Below are positions 16,773-24,346 of a DNA stretch of 64,000 bases, in pieces. Position 1 is the first letter of the stretch; each line of letters starts with the position of its first letter. The translations under genes and the position numbers were made by a program. The stretch lies in the NCBI GenBank assembly GCA_002451795.1, contig DKDJ01000002.1, positions 74,234 through 138,233 on the forward strand, given 5' to 3'. Origin of the DNA: Bacteroidales bacterium UBA6851. Lineage in GTDB: Bacteria > Bacteroidota > Bacteroidia > Bacteroidales > UBA932. Under the pieces are notes generated by a model, which did no database searches, was not told where the DNA came from, and saw only the letters and a list, made by a program, of their open reading frames with translations.

Positions 16773-18887
16773 ATGGAAGGGAAAAAAGTTCTTGTGATCG
16801 GTGGCGGCGGCAGGTGTCATGCTATAGTGGACGCCCTTTCCCGCTCTCCGCAGGTTTCTAAGATATTCTGTGCTCCGGGCAATGCCGGAATCGGGCAGGT
16901 GGCCACCAACGTTCCTATCAAGGATACGGACGTCGCTTCGCTTAGGGAATTTGCTCTAAAAGAGGGAATAGACCTTACCGTTGTGGGGCCGGAAGCCTCT
17001 CTTGCACGTGGAATTGTAGATGAATTCCGCGCTTGTGGACTCAGGATATTCGGACATACGTTGTCTGCTACCAGAATAGAAAGCAGCAAGGAGTTCGCCA
17101 AGGAACTTATGTTCAAGTATGGAATTCCTACTGCCGAATACAAGTCGTTCACCTCTTATGACGAGGCTCTTGAGTATGTAAAGTCAAGGCCGTTCCCGTC
17201 TGTGCTTAAATATGACGGGCTTGCTGCCGGAAAAGGTGTCGTTATAGCACAAAATCTTGAGGAAGCGGATCTTGCCCTCAAGATGATGCTTCTGGAAGGG
17301 GAGTTCGGAGAAGGAAAGGTTGTTGTAGAGGATTTCCTCACTGGGCCAGAGTTCTCTTTCATGTGTTTTGTAGATGGAGAGAATGTGTATCCAATGCCGC
17401 TCTCACAGGATCATAAGCGTGCTTTTGACTGGGATGAGGGGCCTAACACTGGTGGAATGGGTGCCTATACCGGGCTTCCTTTCGTCTCTGAAGCAGACTG
17501 GAACTATGCCTATAATGAGATAATGGTACGTACGGCCAGGGCAATGGCTCATGAAGGATGCCCTCTTTCCGGAGTGCTCTATGGCGGGCTAATGAAGACT
17601 CCGGATGGAGTTAAGGTCATAGAGTTCAATGCCCGTTTCGGTGATCCTGAAACGGAGGTTGTGCTCCCGCTCCTTGAAAGTGATGCGTATGATGTGTTTG
17701 AGGCTGTGGCTGAGTCAAGGGCTCCGATGCCGTTGAGGTGGAGCAATAGGGTGACGATGGGTGTGGTCCTCGCTTCCAAGGGATACCCTGGGAAGTATGA
17801 GAAGGGAGCCGTGATTGAAGGAATTGATTCTCTTGATGCGAAGGTGTTCCACATGGGTACTGCTATTAAGGATGGAAAGACCGTGACCGCCGGTGGGCGT
17901 GTGATGATGGTGGTGTGCGATGGACGCACTATTGCTGAGGCTGCTGATAGAGTTTATTCCCAGGTGGATAAGGTCCGTTGCGACAATCTTTTCTTCAGGC
18001 ACGATATTGCTCATTGGGCCCTTGAGAATGGTGGTGGCCGTATAATTGATGGGAAACTTATTTCCGAGCGTGTCAAGACTTCTGTCAAGGCCCGGGTGGA
18101 GGTGATAGAAAAGCGTTTCGGCCGTAAACCTTGCCTGACCGTGATCATTGTCGGAACTAATCCTGCAAGCCAGGTGTATGTCCGCAATAAGGTCAAGACG
18201 GCCGCTTATGTAGGGATGGAGTCCCATCTTGTCGAACTCCCGGAAAGCGTTTCGGAAGAGGAACTTCTTCGCACTATTGATACTCTCAATAGGGATAGCT
18301 CTGTGGATGGAATACTTGTACAACTTCCTCTACCGAAACATATTGATGAGTCCAAGGTGATATTTGCCATTGACAAGTCTAAGGATGTGGATGGCTTTCA
18401 TATTCTCAATGTGGGTTCACTTTGGGTAGGTGCAGAGTGTATCAAGCCGTGCACACCTAAAGGAATTATTGAACTTATCAAGAGCACAGGAGTGGATATT
18501 CAGGGCAAGCATGCCGTGGTGGTCGGACGGAGCAATATAGTTGGTAAGCCTGTTGCCAAACTGCTTCTGGATGAGAATGCAACAGTTACGATAGCGCATT
18601 CACGTACCCCGGATCTGGGTAAGATTACGCGTGAAGCTGATATCCTGGTAGTGGCTGTTGGCAAGGAAGGTGTGGTGACCGGTGATATGGTCAAGGCAGG
18701 TGCTGTGGTTATCGATGTGGGTATGAACCGTAATGCGGAAGGCAAGCTTGTCGGCGATGTGGATTTCCAATCTGCAGCCATGAAGGCTTCCTGGATTACT
18801 CCTGTTCCTGGCGGAGTGGGACCTATGACTATAGCCATGCTTATGGAAAACACTCTCGAGTGTTACCTTCGCAAGATGGAGCATTAG
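16773..18887 (+). CDS. purD-folD: Fusion of GAR synthetase (PurD) and methylene-THF dehydrogenase/cyclohydrolase (FolD)
   Basis: One 704-residue frame without any stop codon. Residues 1 to about 418 are PurD (phosphoribosylamine-glycine ligase) with KYDGLAAGKGV, NTGGMGAY and IEFNARFGDPETE, ending in the usual FFRHDIAHWALE. After only about four Gly-rich residues FolD begins at R423 (RIIDGK) and runs to the end. It keeps the catalytic Y469-x3-K473 (YVRNK), QLPLPKHI, DVDGFH, PCTPKGI, the NADP loop VVGRSNIVGKP and TPVPGGVGPMT. Both halves look catalytically complete, so the protein should make GAR and also convert 5,10-methylene-THF to 10-formyl-THF, the cofactor of the neighbouring PurN and PurH. 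One oddity is GGGGRCHA at residues 10-17, where PurD normally has GREHA. A sequencing frameshift is unlikely to create this fusion because both domains are full length and the junction is clean. Confidence 0.95.
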   Translation: MEGKKVLVIGGGGRCHAIVDALSRSPQVSKIFCAPGNAGIGQVATNVPIKDTDVASLREFALKEGIDLTVVGPEASLARGIVDEFRACGLRIFGHTLSATRIESSKEFAKELMFKYGIPTAEYKSFTSYDEALEYVKSRPFPSVLKYDGLAAGKGVVIAQNLEEADLALKMMLLEGEFGEGKVVVEDFLTGPEFSFMCFVDGENVYPMPLSQDHKRAFDWDEGPNTGGMGAYTGLPFVSEADWNYAYNEIMVRTARAMAHEGCPLSGVLYGGLMKTPDGVKVIEFNARFGDPETEVVLPLLESDAYDVFEAVAESRAPMPLRWSNRVTMGVVLASKGYPGKYEKGAVIEGIDSLDAKVFHMGTAIKDGKTVTAGGRVMMVVCDGRTIAEAADRVYSQVDKVRCDNLFFRHDIAHWALENGGGRIIDGKLISERVKTSVKARVEVIEKRFGRKPCLTVIIVGTNPASQVYVRNKVKTAAYVGMESHLVELPESVSEEELLRTIDTLNRDSSVDGILVQLPLPKHIDESKVIFAIDKSKDVDGFHILNVGSLWVGAECIKPCTPKGIIELIKSTGVDIQGKHAVVVGRSNIVGKPVAKLLLDENATVTIAHSRTPDLGKITREADILVVAVGKEGVVTGDMVKAGAVVIDVGMNRNAEGKLVGDVDFQSAAMKASWITPVPGGVGPMTIAMLMENTLECYLRKMEH

Positions 18888-18890
18888 AAA

Positions 18891-19871
18891 ATGTCCGGCT
18901 ATCAGTATACATTTAAGAAGCTTGTTAAGGACTGGGCTCTGATTATCAGTATGATAGTCGGAGCTTCAGCCTATCTCGTATATCATTCTCTTCCGTCACT
19001 TCATGCTGCCGGTCCTGTACTTGAGTCGGTTGTCACGAGGCTTCAGCCTCTGATGCTTTTCGTGATGCTCTTTCTGAGTTTTTGCAGGATTGAGCCGCAT
19101 CAGATGCGCCCTCATAAGTGGATGGCATGGCTGCTTCTTCTTCAGGGCGGACTATTCGTGACACTATCCCTTATGCTTGCCTTTGTGCCTGGACTTCCAG
19201 TGCGACATGGTGTTGAGGCATTTATGCTATGCATTATTTGCCCTACAGCTACGGCGTGTGCGGTGATTACAGGAAAGCTCGGTGGAAATATGGCTGGAGT
19301 GGTCACATATACGGTGCTGATCAATCTTTTGGTGTCGGTTCTTGTGCCTCTCATGGTGCCTATTGTGCATCCTGTTCCAGGCCTTTCTTTCCAGTCAGCT
19401 TTTCTGAAGATTCTGGCCAAGGTGTTCCCGCTGCTTATCGCGCCATGCCTGCTGGCATGGATAGTTCGCTATCTTCTGCCTTCGCTTCATGCAGCTCTGG
19501 TCAAACTTACAGAACTTCCGTTCTATATATGGGCGTTCTCCCTAAGTCTTGCCATCCTTATGAGTACAAGGGCGATAGTACATAATACTGCCGGGATCGG
19601 GGCTTTGGTGGAGATTTGCATCGGCTCTCTTCTTGCATGTGCATTTCAGTTCTGGGCAGGACGTGCAATAGGTGCGCATAGCAGATGCCGTATTTCGGCG
19701 GGTCAGGCTCTCGGACAGAAGAATACTGTTTTCGAGATATGGCTGGGGTACACGTTCTTTACCCCTGTGGTGTCTGTGGCAGGAGGTTTTTATAGTATCT
19801 GGCACAACTGCTACAATTCCTGGCAGCTCTACCAGAAACGTAAGTCCAAATCCTCCGTCCCGGAGCAATGA
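18891..19871 (+). CDS. BASS-family (bile acid:Na+ symporter-like) transporter
   Basis: Integral membrane protein of 326 residues with about nine or ten hydrophobic helices and a short basic C-terminus (QKRKSKSS). The ICPTATACAVITGKLGGN segment resembles the conserved crossover region of the bile acid/sodium symporter family. That family also moves pantoate, pyruvate and other small acids, so bile salts should not be assumed. It starts 3 bp after the purD-folD stop and lies between that gene and guaB, so it is read with the purine genes. The substrate is unknown; a purine-pathway or folate-related anion is an inference from position only. Confidence 0.8.
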   Translation: MSGYQYTFKKLVKDWALIISMIVGASAYLVYHSLPSLHAAGPVLESVVTRLQPLMLFVMLFLSFCRIEPHQMRPHKWMAWLLLLQGGLFVTLSLMLAFVPGLPVRHGVEAFMLCIICPTATACAVITGKLGGNMAGVVTYTVLINLLVSVLVPLMVPIVHPVPGLSFQSAFLKILAKVFPLLIAPCLLAWIVRYLLPSLHAALVKLTELPFYIWAFSLSLAILMSTRAIVHNTAGIGALVEICIGSLLACAFQFWAGRAIGAHSRCRISAGQALGQKNTVFEIWLGYTFFTPVVSVAGGFYSIWHNCYNSWQLYQKRKSKSSVPEQ

Positions 19872-19874
19872 AAA

Positions 19875-19906
19875 TTTGTTACTGCTTCAATTTTTGTGTA
19901 ACTTTG
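19875..19906 (+). promoter_or_regulatory. Promoter of guaBA
   Basis: TTTG at 19875-19878, a 20-bp spacer and TAACTTTG at 19899-19906 form a full-consensus Bacteroidota promoter 21 bp before the guaB ATG. It lies directly after the transporter stop codon, so guaBA can be transcribed independently of the upstream pur genes. Confidence 0.75.
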
Positions 19907-19927
19907 TCTGAATATAAAATATTCCCT

Positions 19928-21406
19928 ATGTCATTCGTAGAAGATAAAATCGCTTTTGAAGGTCTCACCTTCGACGATGTGCTCTTGATTCCGGCTTACT
20001 CGGATGTTCTTCCGAGAGAAGTTGACTTGAGCAGCCGCTTTTCGCGGAACATCACCCTTAACATCCCGATTGTGTCCGCCGCTATGGACACCGTAACGGA
20101 AGCGCCGATGGCCATTGCTCTTGCAAGAGAAGGTGGTATCGGCGTTATTCATAAGAATATGAGTATAGCTGCACAGGCGGCAGAAGTCCGCAAGGTGAAG
20201 CGCTCGGAGAACGGTATGATTAATGACCCTGTCACTATCAACCAGGATCAGACAGTGGGGGATGCATTGAGACTGATGCATGACAATCACATCGGTGGTA
20301 TCCCTGTGACGGATGATGAGGGACGTCTGGTAGGTATAGTGACCAATAGGGATGTGCGCTTTCAGGAAGATATGACTGTCCTTATAAGGGATGCTATGAC
20401 TTCCGAGAATCTTGTTACTATTCTTGATTCTGAAACTGATCGTGAGCACGTTAAGTCAATACTCCAGAAGTACAAGGTAGAAAAACTCCCTGTAGTTAAT
20501 AAGTCCGGGAAAATCGTTGGACTTATTACTTACAAAGATCTTATCAAGGAGAGGCTTCATCCTATGGCTTGCAAGGATGCTAAGGGTAGACTTCGTGTAG
20601 CCGCCGGTGTCGGTATTACCAATGACGCCCTTGATAGGGTTGCTGCTCTTGCGGCAGAGAGTGTAGACGCTGTGGTCCTGGATTGTGCCCATGGACATAG
20701 CAAGAGGGTAATTGACTTGCTCAAGAAAGTCAAGGCTCAGTTCCCTCAGATAGATGCTGTGGTGGGTAATGTGGCTACAGAGGAAGCTGCACGGCTTCTG
20801 GTAGAGGCTGGTGCCGATGGAGTGAAAGTGGGTATTGGTCCCGGTTCTATCTGTACTACGAGAATTGTCGCTGGTGTGGGTGTCCCTCAGTTGACGGCTA
20901 TCTTTAATGCCTATCAGGCTATTAAAGGGTCTGGCGCTACTCTGATTGCTGACGGTGGACTCAGGTATTCTGGTGATATCGTCAAGGCTCTGGCAGCTGG
21001 TGGAGACTGCGTGATGTGCGGCTCCATGTTTGCCGGTACGGAGGAGTCTCCAGGAGAGACAATTATTTACAATGGACGTAAGTTTAAGTCTTACAGGGGA
21101 ATGGGCTCCATTGATGCTATGGCGGCCGGATCTAAAGACCGTTATTTCCAGGAAGACAAGGCCGATGTAAGTAAGCTCGTGCCAGAAGGCATAGTAGGTC
21201 GCGTCCCTTATAAGGGAACACTTTCCGAGACTGTATACCAGCTTGTCGGAGGGCTCCGCTCTGGTATGGGATATTGTGGCGCTGCCAACCTTGAAACCCT
21301 CAAGAATGCCAAGTTTGTGCGTGTTACTGCGAGCGGCATGGCAGAGAGCCATCCTCATGATGTAACCATTACTAAAGAAACCCCAAATTATACAAGAGGT
21401 GACTAG
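19928..21406 (+). CDS. guaB: IMP dehydrogenase
   Basis: Oxidises IMP to XMP with NAD+. The frame is open 20 codons further upstream, but that stretch contains the promoter; the start at 19928 (MSFVEDKIAFEGLTFDDVLL) matches the family N-terminus and gives 492 residues. A pair of CBS domains is inserted at about residues 95-205, the usual allosteric nucleotide sensor. The catalytic loop GPGSICTTRIV with its Cys and the flap region (YRGMGSIDAM) are present. It overlaps guaA by 8 bp. Confidence 0.97.
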   Translation: MSFVEDKIAFEGLTFDDVLLIPAYSDVLPREVDLSSRFSRNITLNIPIVSAAMDTVTEAPMAIALAREGGIGVIHKNMSIAAQAAEVRKVKRSENGMINDPVTINQDQTVGDALRLMHDNHIGGIPVTDDEGRLVGIVTNRDVRFQEDMTVLIRDAMTSENLVTILDSETDREHVKSILQKYKVEKLPVVNKSGKIVGLITYKDLIKERLHPMACKDAKGRLRVAAGVGITNDALDRVAALAAESVDAVVLDCAHGHSKRVIDLLKKVKAQFPQIDAVVGNVATEEAARLLVEAGADGVKVGIGPGSICTTRIVAGVGVPQLTAIFNAYQAIKGSGATLIADGGLRYSGDIVKALAAGGDCVMCGSMFAGTEESPGETIIYNGRKFKSYRGMGSIDAMAAGSKDRYFQEDKADVSKLVPEGIVGRVPYKGTLSETVYQLVGGLRSGMGYCGAANLETLKNAKFVRVTASGMAESHPHDVTITKETPNYTRGD

Positions 21407-22928
21407 CAAAATACTGATACTTGATTTCGGCTCCCAATACACACAGCTTATTGCAAGGCGTGTCCGGGAGATTGGTGTATACTGTGAGATTCACCCTTTT
21501 GACAAAATTCCAGTGCTGGACGAGTCAACGAAGGGCGTGATTCTTTCAGGTAGTCCTGCGTCCGTAAGAAATGCGGATGCCCCGCAGCCTGACTTGAGCT
21601 CTTTTCGCGGCAGACTGCCTGTTCTTGGAATCTGCTATGGAGCCCAGTGGCTTGCATGGAAAGATGGAGGCGAAGTGGTCCCTGCTACATCAAGAGAGTA
21701 CGGACGTGCTTTGCTTGAGGTCGTCAAATCATCGGATCCGCTCATGTCTGGACTTCCTGAGAAATCTACCGTGTGGATGTCTCATGGAGATACCATCGTA
21801 AGGCTTCCGGAGAAACTGGAGGTCATCGCATCTACTGAAAGTGTTCATAATGCAGCATTCCGCTTCCCGGATGAGCCTACATGGGGCATACAGTTCCATC
21901 CGGAGGTTTACCATAGCGAATGCGGCAAGGAGCTACTTTCCAATTTCGTACTCGGCATCTGCGGATGTCCAGGTGATTGGACGCCGGAGAACTTCGTGGA
22001 TGCTACCGTTCGTGAACTTAAGGAGAAACTTGGTGACGATGAAGTGATACTTGCGCTTTCTGGTGGCGTGGATTCCAGCGTGGCCGGTCTTCTTCTTCAT
22101 AGGGCTATCGGCAGTAAACTGCGCTGCATCTTCGTGGATTCCGGACTCTTACGCAAGGATGAGTTCAGCTCAGTGCTTCGCTCGTACGAGGGTATGGGGC
22201 TCAATGTTGTTGGCGTGCGTGCTGCGGACAAGTTCCTCGGTGACCTTGCCGGTGTGACTGACCCGGAGCAGAAGAGAAAGATTATTGGAAGGGATTTCAT
22301 AGAGGTTTTCAATGTGGAGGCCAAGAAGTTTGCTGATGCAAAATGGCTTGCGCAGGGAACTATCTATCCGGATGTCATTGAGTCATCTTCAGTAAAGGGA
22401 CATTCCGTCACTATTAAGAGCCATCACAATGTGGGCGGTCTGCCTAAGGATATGAATCTTAAGATAGTAGAGCCTCTTCGCCTGCTGTTTAAGGACGAAG
22501 TCCGCAGGGTCGGTAAGGCACTCGGCCTTGACCCGAAGATCCTTGGACGTCATCCATTCCCGGGTCCTGGTCTCGCCATTCGTGTGCTTGGTGAGGTTAC
22601 ACCTGAGAAAGTCGCTATCTTGCAGGAGGCTGATGCCATATATATTGATAAACTATACGAGTACGGCCTTTATGACTCCGTATGGCAGGCAGGGGCTATA
22701 CTTCTTCCTGTGAGAAGTGTGGGTGTGATGGGAGATGAACGTACATACGAGAGTACGATTGCCCTACGTGCTGTGACATCAGTGGATGGAATGACGGCTG
22801 ATTGGGTGCATCTTCCTTACGAGTTCCTTGCGGACGTTTCCAATGAGATTATACGAAAGGTTCGCGGAATCAATAGGGTAGTCTACGATATTTCTTCAAA
22901 ACCGCCTGCAACCATCGAGTGGGAGTAG
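21399..22928 (+). CDS. guaA: GMP synthase (glutamine-hydrolysing)
   Basis: Converts XMP to GMP. Its 509 residues hold an N-terminal class I glutaminase with nucleophile C79 (LGICYGAQ) and GIQFHPEV, an ATP-pyrophosphatase domain with SGGVDSSVAG, and the C-terminal dimerisation domain. The start is a GTG codon at 21399 inside the last codons of guaB. No ATG lies close enough to keep the conserved ILDFGSQYTQL segment, so the GTG start and the 8-bp overlap (translational coupling to guaB) are well supported. Confidence 0.96.
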   Translation: MTSKILILDFGSQYTQLIARRVREIGVYCEIHPFDKIPVLDESTKGVILSGSPASVRNADAPQPDLSSFRGRLPVLGICYGAQWLAWKDGGEVVPATSREYGRALLEVVKSSDPLMSGLPEKSTVWMSHGDTIVRLPEKLEVIASTESVHNAAFRFPDEPTWGIQFHPEVYHSECGKELLSNFVLGICGCPGDWTPENFVDATVRELKEKLGDDEVILALSGGVDSSVAGLLLHRAIGSKLRCIFVDSGLLRKDEFSSVLRSYEGMGLNVVGVRAADKFLGDLAGVTDPEQKRKIIGRDFIEVFNVEAKKFADAKWLAQGTIYPDVIESSSVKGHSVTIKSHHNVGGLPKDMNLKIVEPLRLLFKDEVRRVGKALGLDPKILGRHPFPGPGLAIRVLGEVTPEKVAILQEADAIYIDKLYEYGLYDSVWQAGAILLPVRSVGVMGDERTYESTIALRAVTSVDGMTADWVHLPYEFLADVSNEIIRKVRGINRVVYDISSKPPATIEWE

Positions 22929-22940
22929 CCAATGACAATT

Positions 22941-22980
22941 AGACCATATTCCTGATGCAATGGTGCTTGGAATATGGTCT
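22941..22980. terminator. Hairpin terminator between guaA and the fimbrillin-like lipoprotein gene
   Basis: A perfect 12-bp stem (AGACCATATTCC / GGAATATGGTCT) with a 16-nt loop, followed by TGTTGTTTGT. It lies between convergent genes. The long loop and interrupted T run make it a weaker terminator than the others in the window. Confidence 0.6.
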
Positions 22981-23025
22981 TGTTGTTTGTGGATATGTAT
23001 TGTACTTTTCGCTCAATGATTATTA

Positions 23026-23979
23026 CTATTCGGCTGTGAAGCTCAAGTAGTTCAAAGCAATGTTTGTCCTTTTAGTTAGATCGATAGTCTTATCGGTTAC
23101 CTGGTACCTGTAGGCTTTTCCGTTAGAAAGGTCGATGAGGCGGAATCGGATTGTTGCGTTTTCAAGTTTCTCCGTCTGCTCCCACGAGGCGCTCCTGTAG
23201 TAGAAGGCCATTCCATCACTTTCCATTAGCCCTCCAGTATAGCCTGAATTATTAGCACTCCCAGCGCTTGCTTTTGGATATTCTTCTCCTGGGGCGATGA
23301 CAAAAGCACAACTACTTGTTGCAAAATCTACTATTCCGTTGATTGAATTCTCTGGATTGTTATTGATCTGCATAGCATAATCCCCTTCTGGTATTCCTTT
23401 CACAGTGATTTTATAGCCTGAATATGACTTCCATGCCGATACTGTCGCGCTGAGCTTGTTGTCCGCGAAGTTGTAGTCTATGCCTTGTGCAAATATATAC
23501 ATAGGCATATAACACACGTCTCGGGGAATTACATCTTTGAAATACTTTGCAGTATCACTACTAATATTCGCTGCAAAATACCACATAGAATAATTATAAT
23601 AGTAGTTCCTAGTACTTTGACTCATTATGTCATTACTACCTTCATACACTGCTGTGAACTTGCCTTCTGCTTTGGGACTTCTCCCCTCTGCAAATTTGCC
23701 GGATGTCCACTTGCTTCCATCGTAGGTGATGATGAGGTCCGGAGTCGCAACCTTCTGCTCGTCGAAGTTCCAGTCATCAAACCACAGATTGATCTTGTCT
23801 CCCTTGGTCCATCCTTTCTTTACTGCTTTCGTGTCTGCGCTATCGTCAAATCCTGCGATCGTGAGGTCTAGTTCGATTCTTTCGTTTGTCTCAACAGGTG
23901 GCTGTTCAACGCTATTCTTATTACAAGAAACGATCGCTAATGCTGCCAATGCAGCTACAAATGTTGTAATGTTTCTCAT
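23026..23979 (-). CDS. Fimbrillin-like lipoprotein
   Basis: Exported lipoprotein of 317 residues. The signal peptide ends in the lipobox AIVSC (Cys19). The mature N-terminus is short and polar. The segment TKAVKKGWTKGDKINLWF followed by TYDGSKWT is typical of Bacteroidota fimbrillin-type proteins, in which such lipoproteins are processed and polymerised or stay as anchors; this assignment rests on those motifs only. The C-terminal SFTAE ends in a short beta-rich region. It is the second gene of a two-gene unit, 24 bp after the 47-residue peptide gene. Whether it forms a filament or acts as a surface binding protein for the TonB locus next door is unknown. Confidence 0.6.
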   Translation of the reverse strand: MRNITTFVAALAALAIVSCNKNSVEQPPVETNERIELDLTIAGFDDSADTKAVKKGWTKGDKINLWFDDWNFDEQKVATPDLIITYDGSKWTSGKFAEGRSPKAEGKFTAVYEGSNDIMSQSTRNYYYNYSMWYFAANISSDTAKYFKDVIPRDVCYMPMYIFAQGIDYNFADNKLSATVSAWKSYSGYKITVKGIPEGDYAMQINNNPENSINGIVDFATSSCAFVIAPGEEYPKASAGSANNSGYTGGLMESDGMAFYYRSASWEQTEKLENATIRFRLIDLSNGKAYRYQVTDKTIDLTKRTNIALNYLSFTAE

Positions 23980-24003
23980 TGCTTGTTCATTTTACGAGTT
24001 GTA

Positions 24004-24147
24004 CTACCAAAGCAGTTCATCTGGATTATCATCGAACGGATTACCGAACATAGGGACTTCGTCGAGTCCACTTCCACAGATGATGCCCTCAAGCTTCACC
24101 TCCCAAATCTCAATAGTCGGAGATTGATAAATTTTAGTGTTCCTCAT
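24004..24147 (-). CDS. 47-residue peptide of unknown function
   Basis: A small ORF, too short for usual gene-calling cut-offs. It begins MRNTKIYQSPTIEIW, has a central EGIICGSGL and ends DDNPDELLW. It has no signal peptide. Support for it being real comes from four points: a TAAATTTG promoter element 26 bp upstream, its position as first gene before the lipoprotein, its acidic proline/glycine-rich tail that looks like protein, and its general form (a KxYxxPxIEI start, then an ICGSG-like segment), which recalls many short unnamed Bacteroidales peptides beside surface lipoprotein genes. The function is not known. Confidence 0.6.
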   Translation of the reverse strand: MRNTKIYQSPTIEIWEVKLEGIICGSGLDEVPMFGNPFDDNPDELLW

Positions 24148-24173
24148 AAATATTCTTGAATTAATTAGTCCGA

Positions 24174-24181
24174 CAAATTTA
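24174..24181 (-). promoter_or_regulatory. Candidate promoter of the small peptide / lipoprotein unit
   Basis: TAAATTTG on the minus strand, an exact TAnnTTTG match, ending 26 bp before the ATG at 24147. No good TTTG is present at the expected upstream distance, so only the minus-7 part is supported. Confidence 0.5.
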
Positions 24182-24201
24182 CTTTTGGAGGGGTTAAAAT
24201 T

Positions 24202-24240
24202 ATATGGCTAAAAAAGCAATCTCTGCTTTTTTAGCCATAT
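24202..24240. terminator. Terminator after the BACON/lamin-tail lipoprotein gene
   Basis: A perfect 16-bp inverted repeat (ATATGGCTAAAAAAGC / GCTTTTTTAGCCATAT) with a 7-nt loop. It separates the TonB-receptor operon from the small peptide unit. The stem carries runs of A and T, so it can work in either direction. The rest of 24241-24346 holds nothing recognisable. Confidence 0.75.
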
Positions 24241-24346
24241 TTCGAACTTTTTTACGCTTTGAGACAATTCACATTGGCGATGCCGATAGAGCTATTAATG
24301 CTTGTAGGGACGTGTTGCCAATCTTAAGCTATCTCTCGGCTGCTGT

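Noticed and set aside
20456..21442. 328-codon minus-strand open frame
   Set aside because: Antisense to guaB; no family resemblance and no promoter. A codon-bias shadow.
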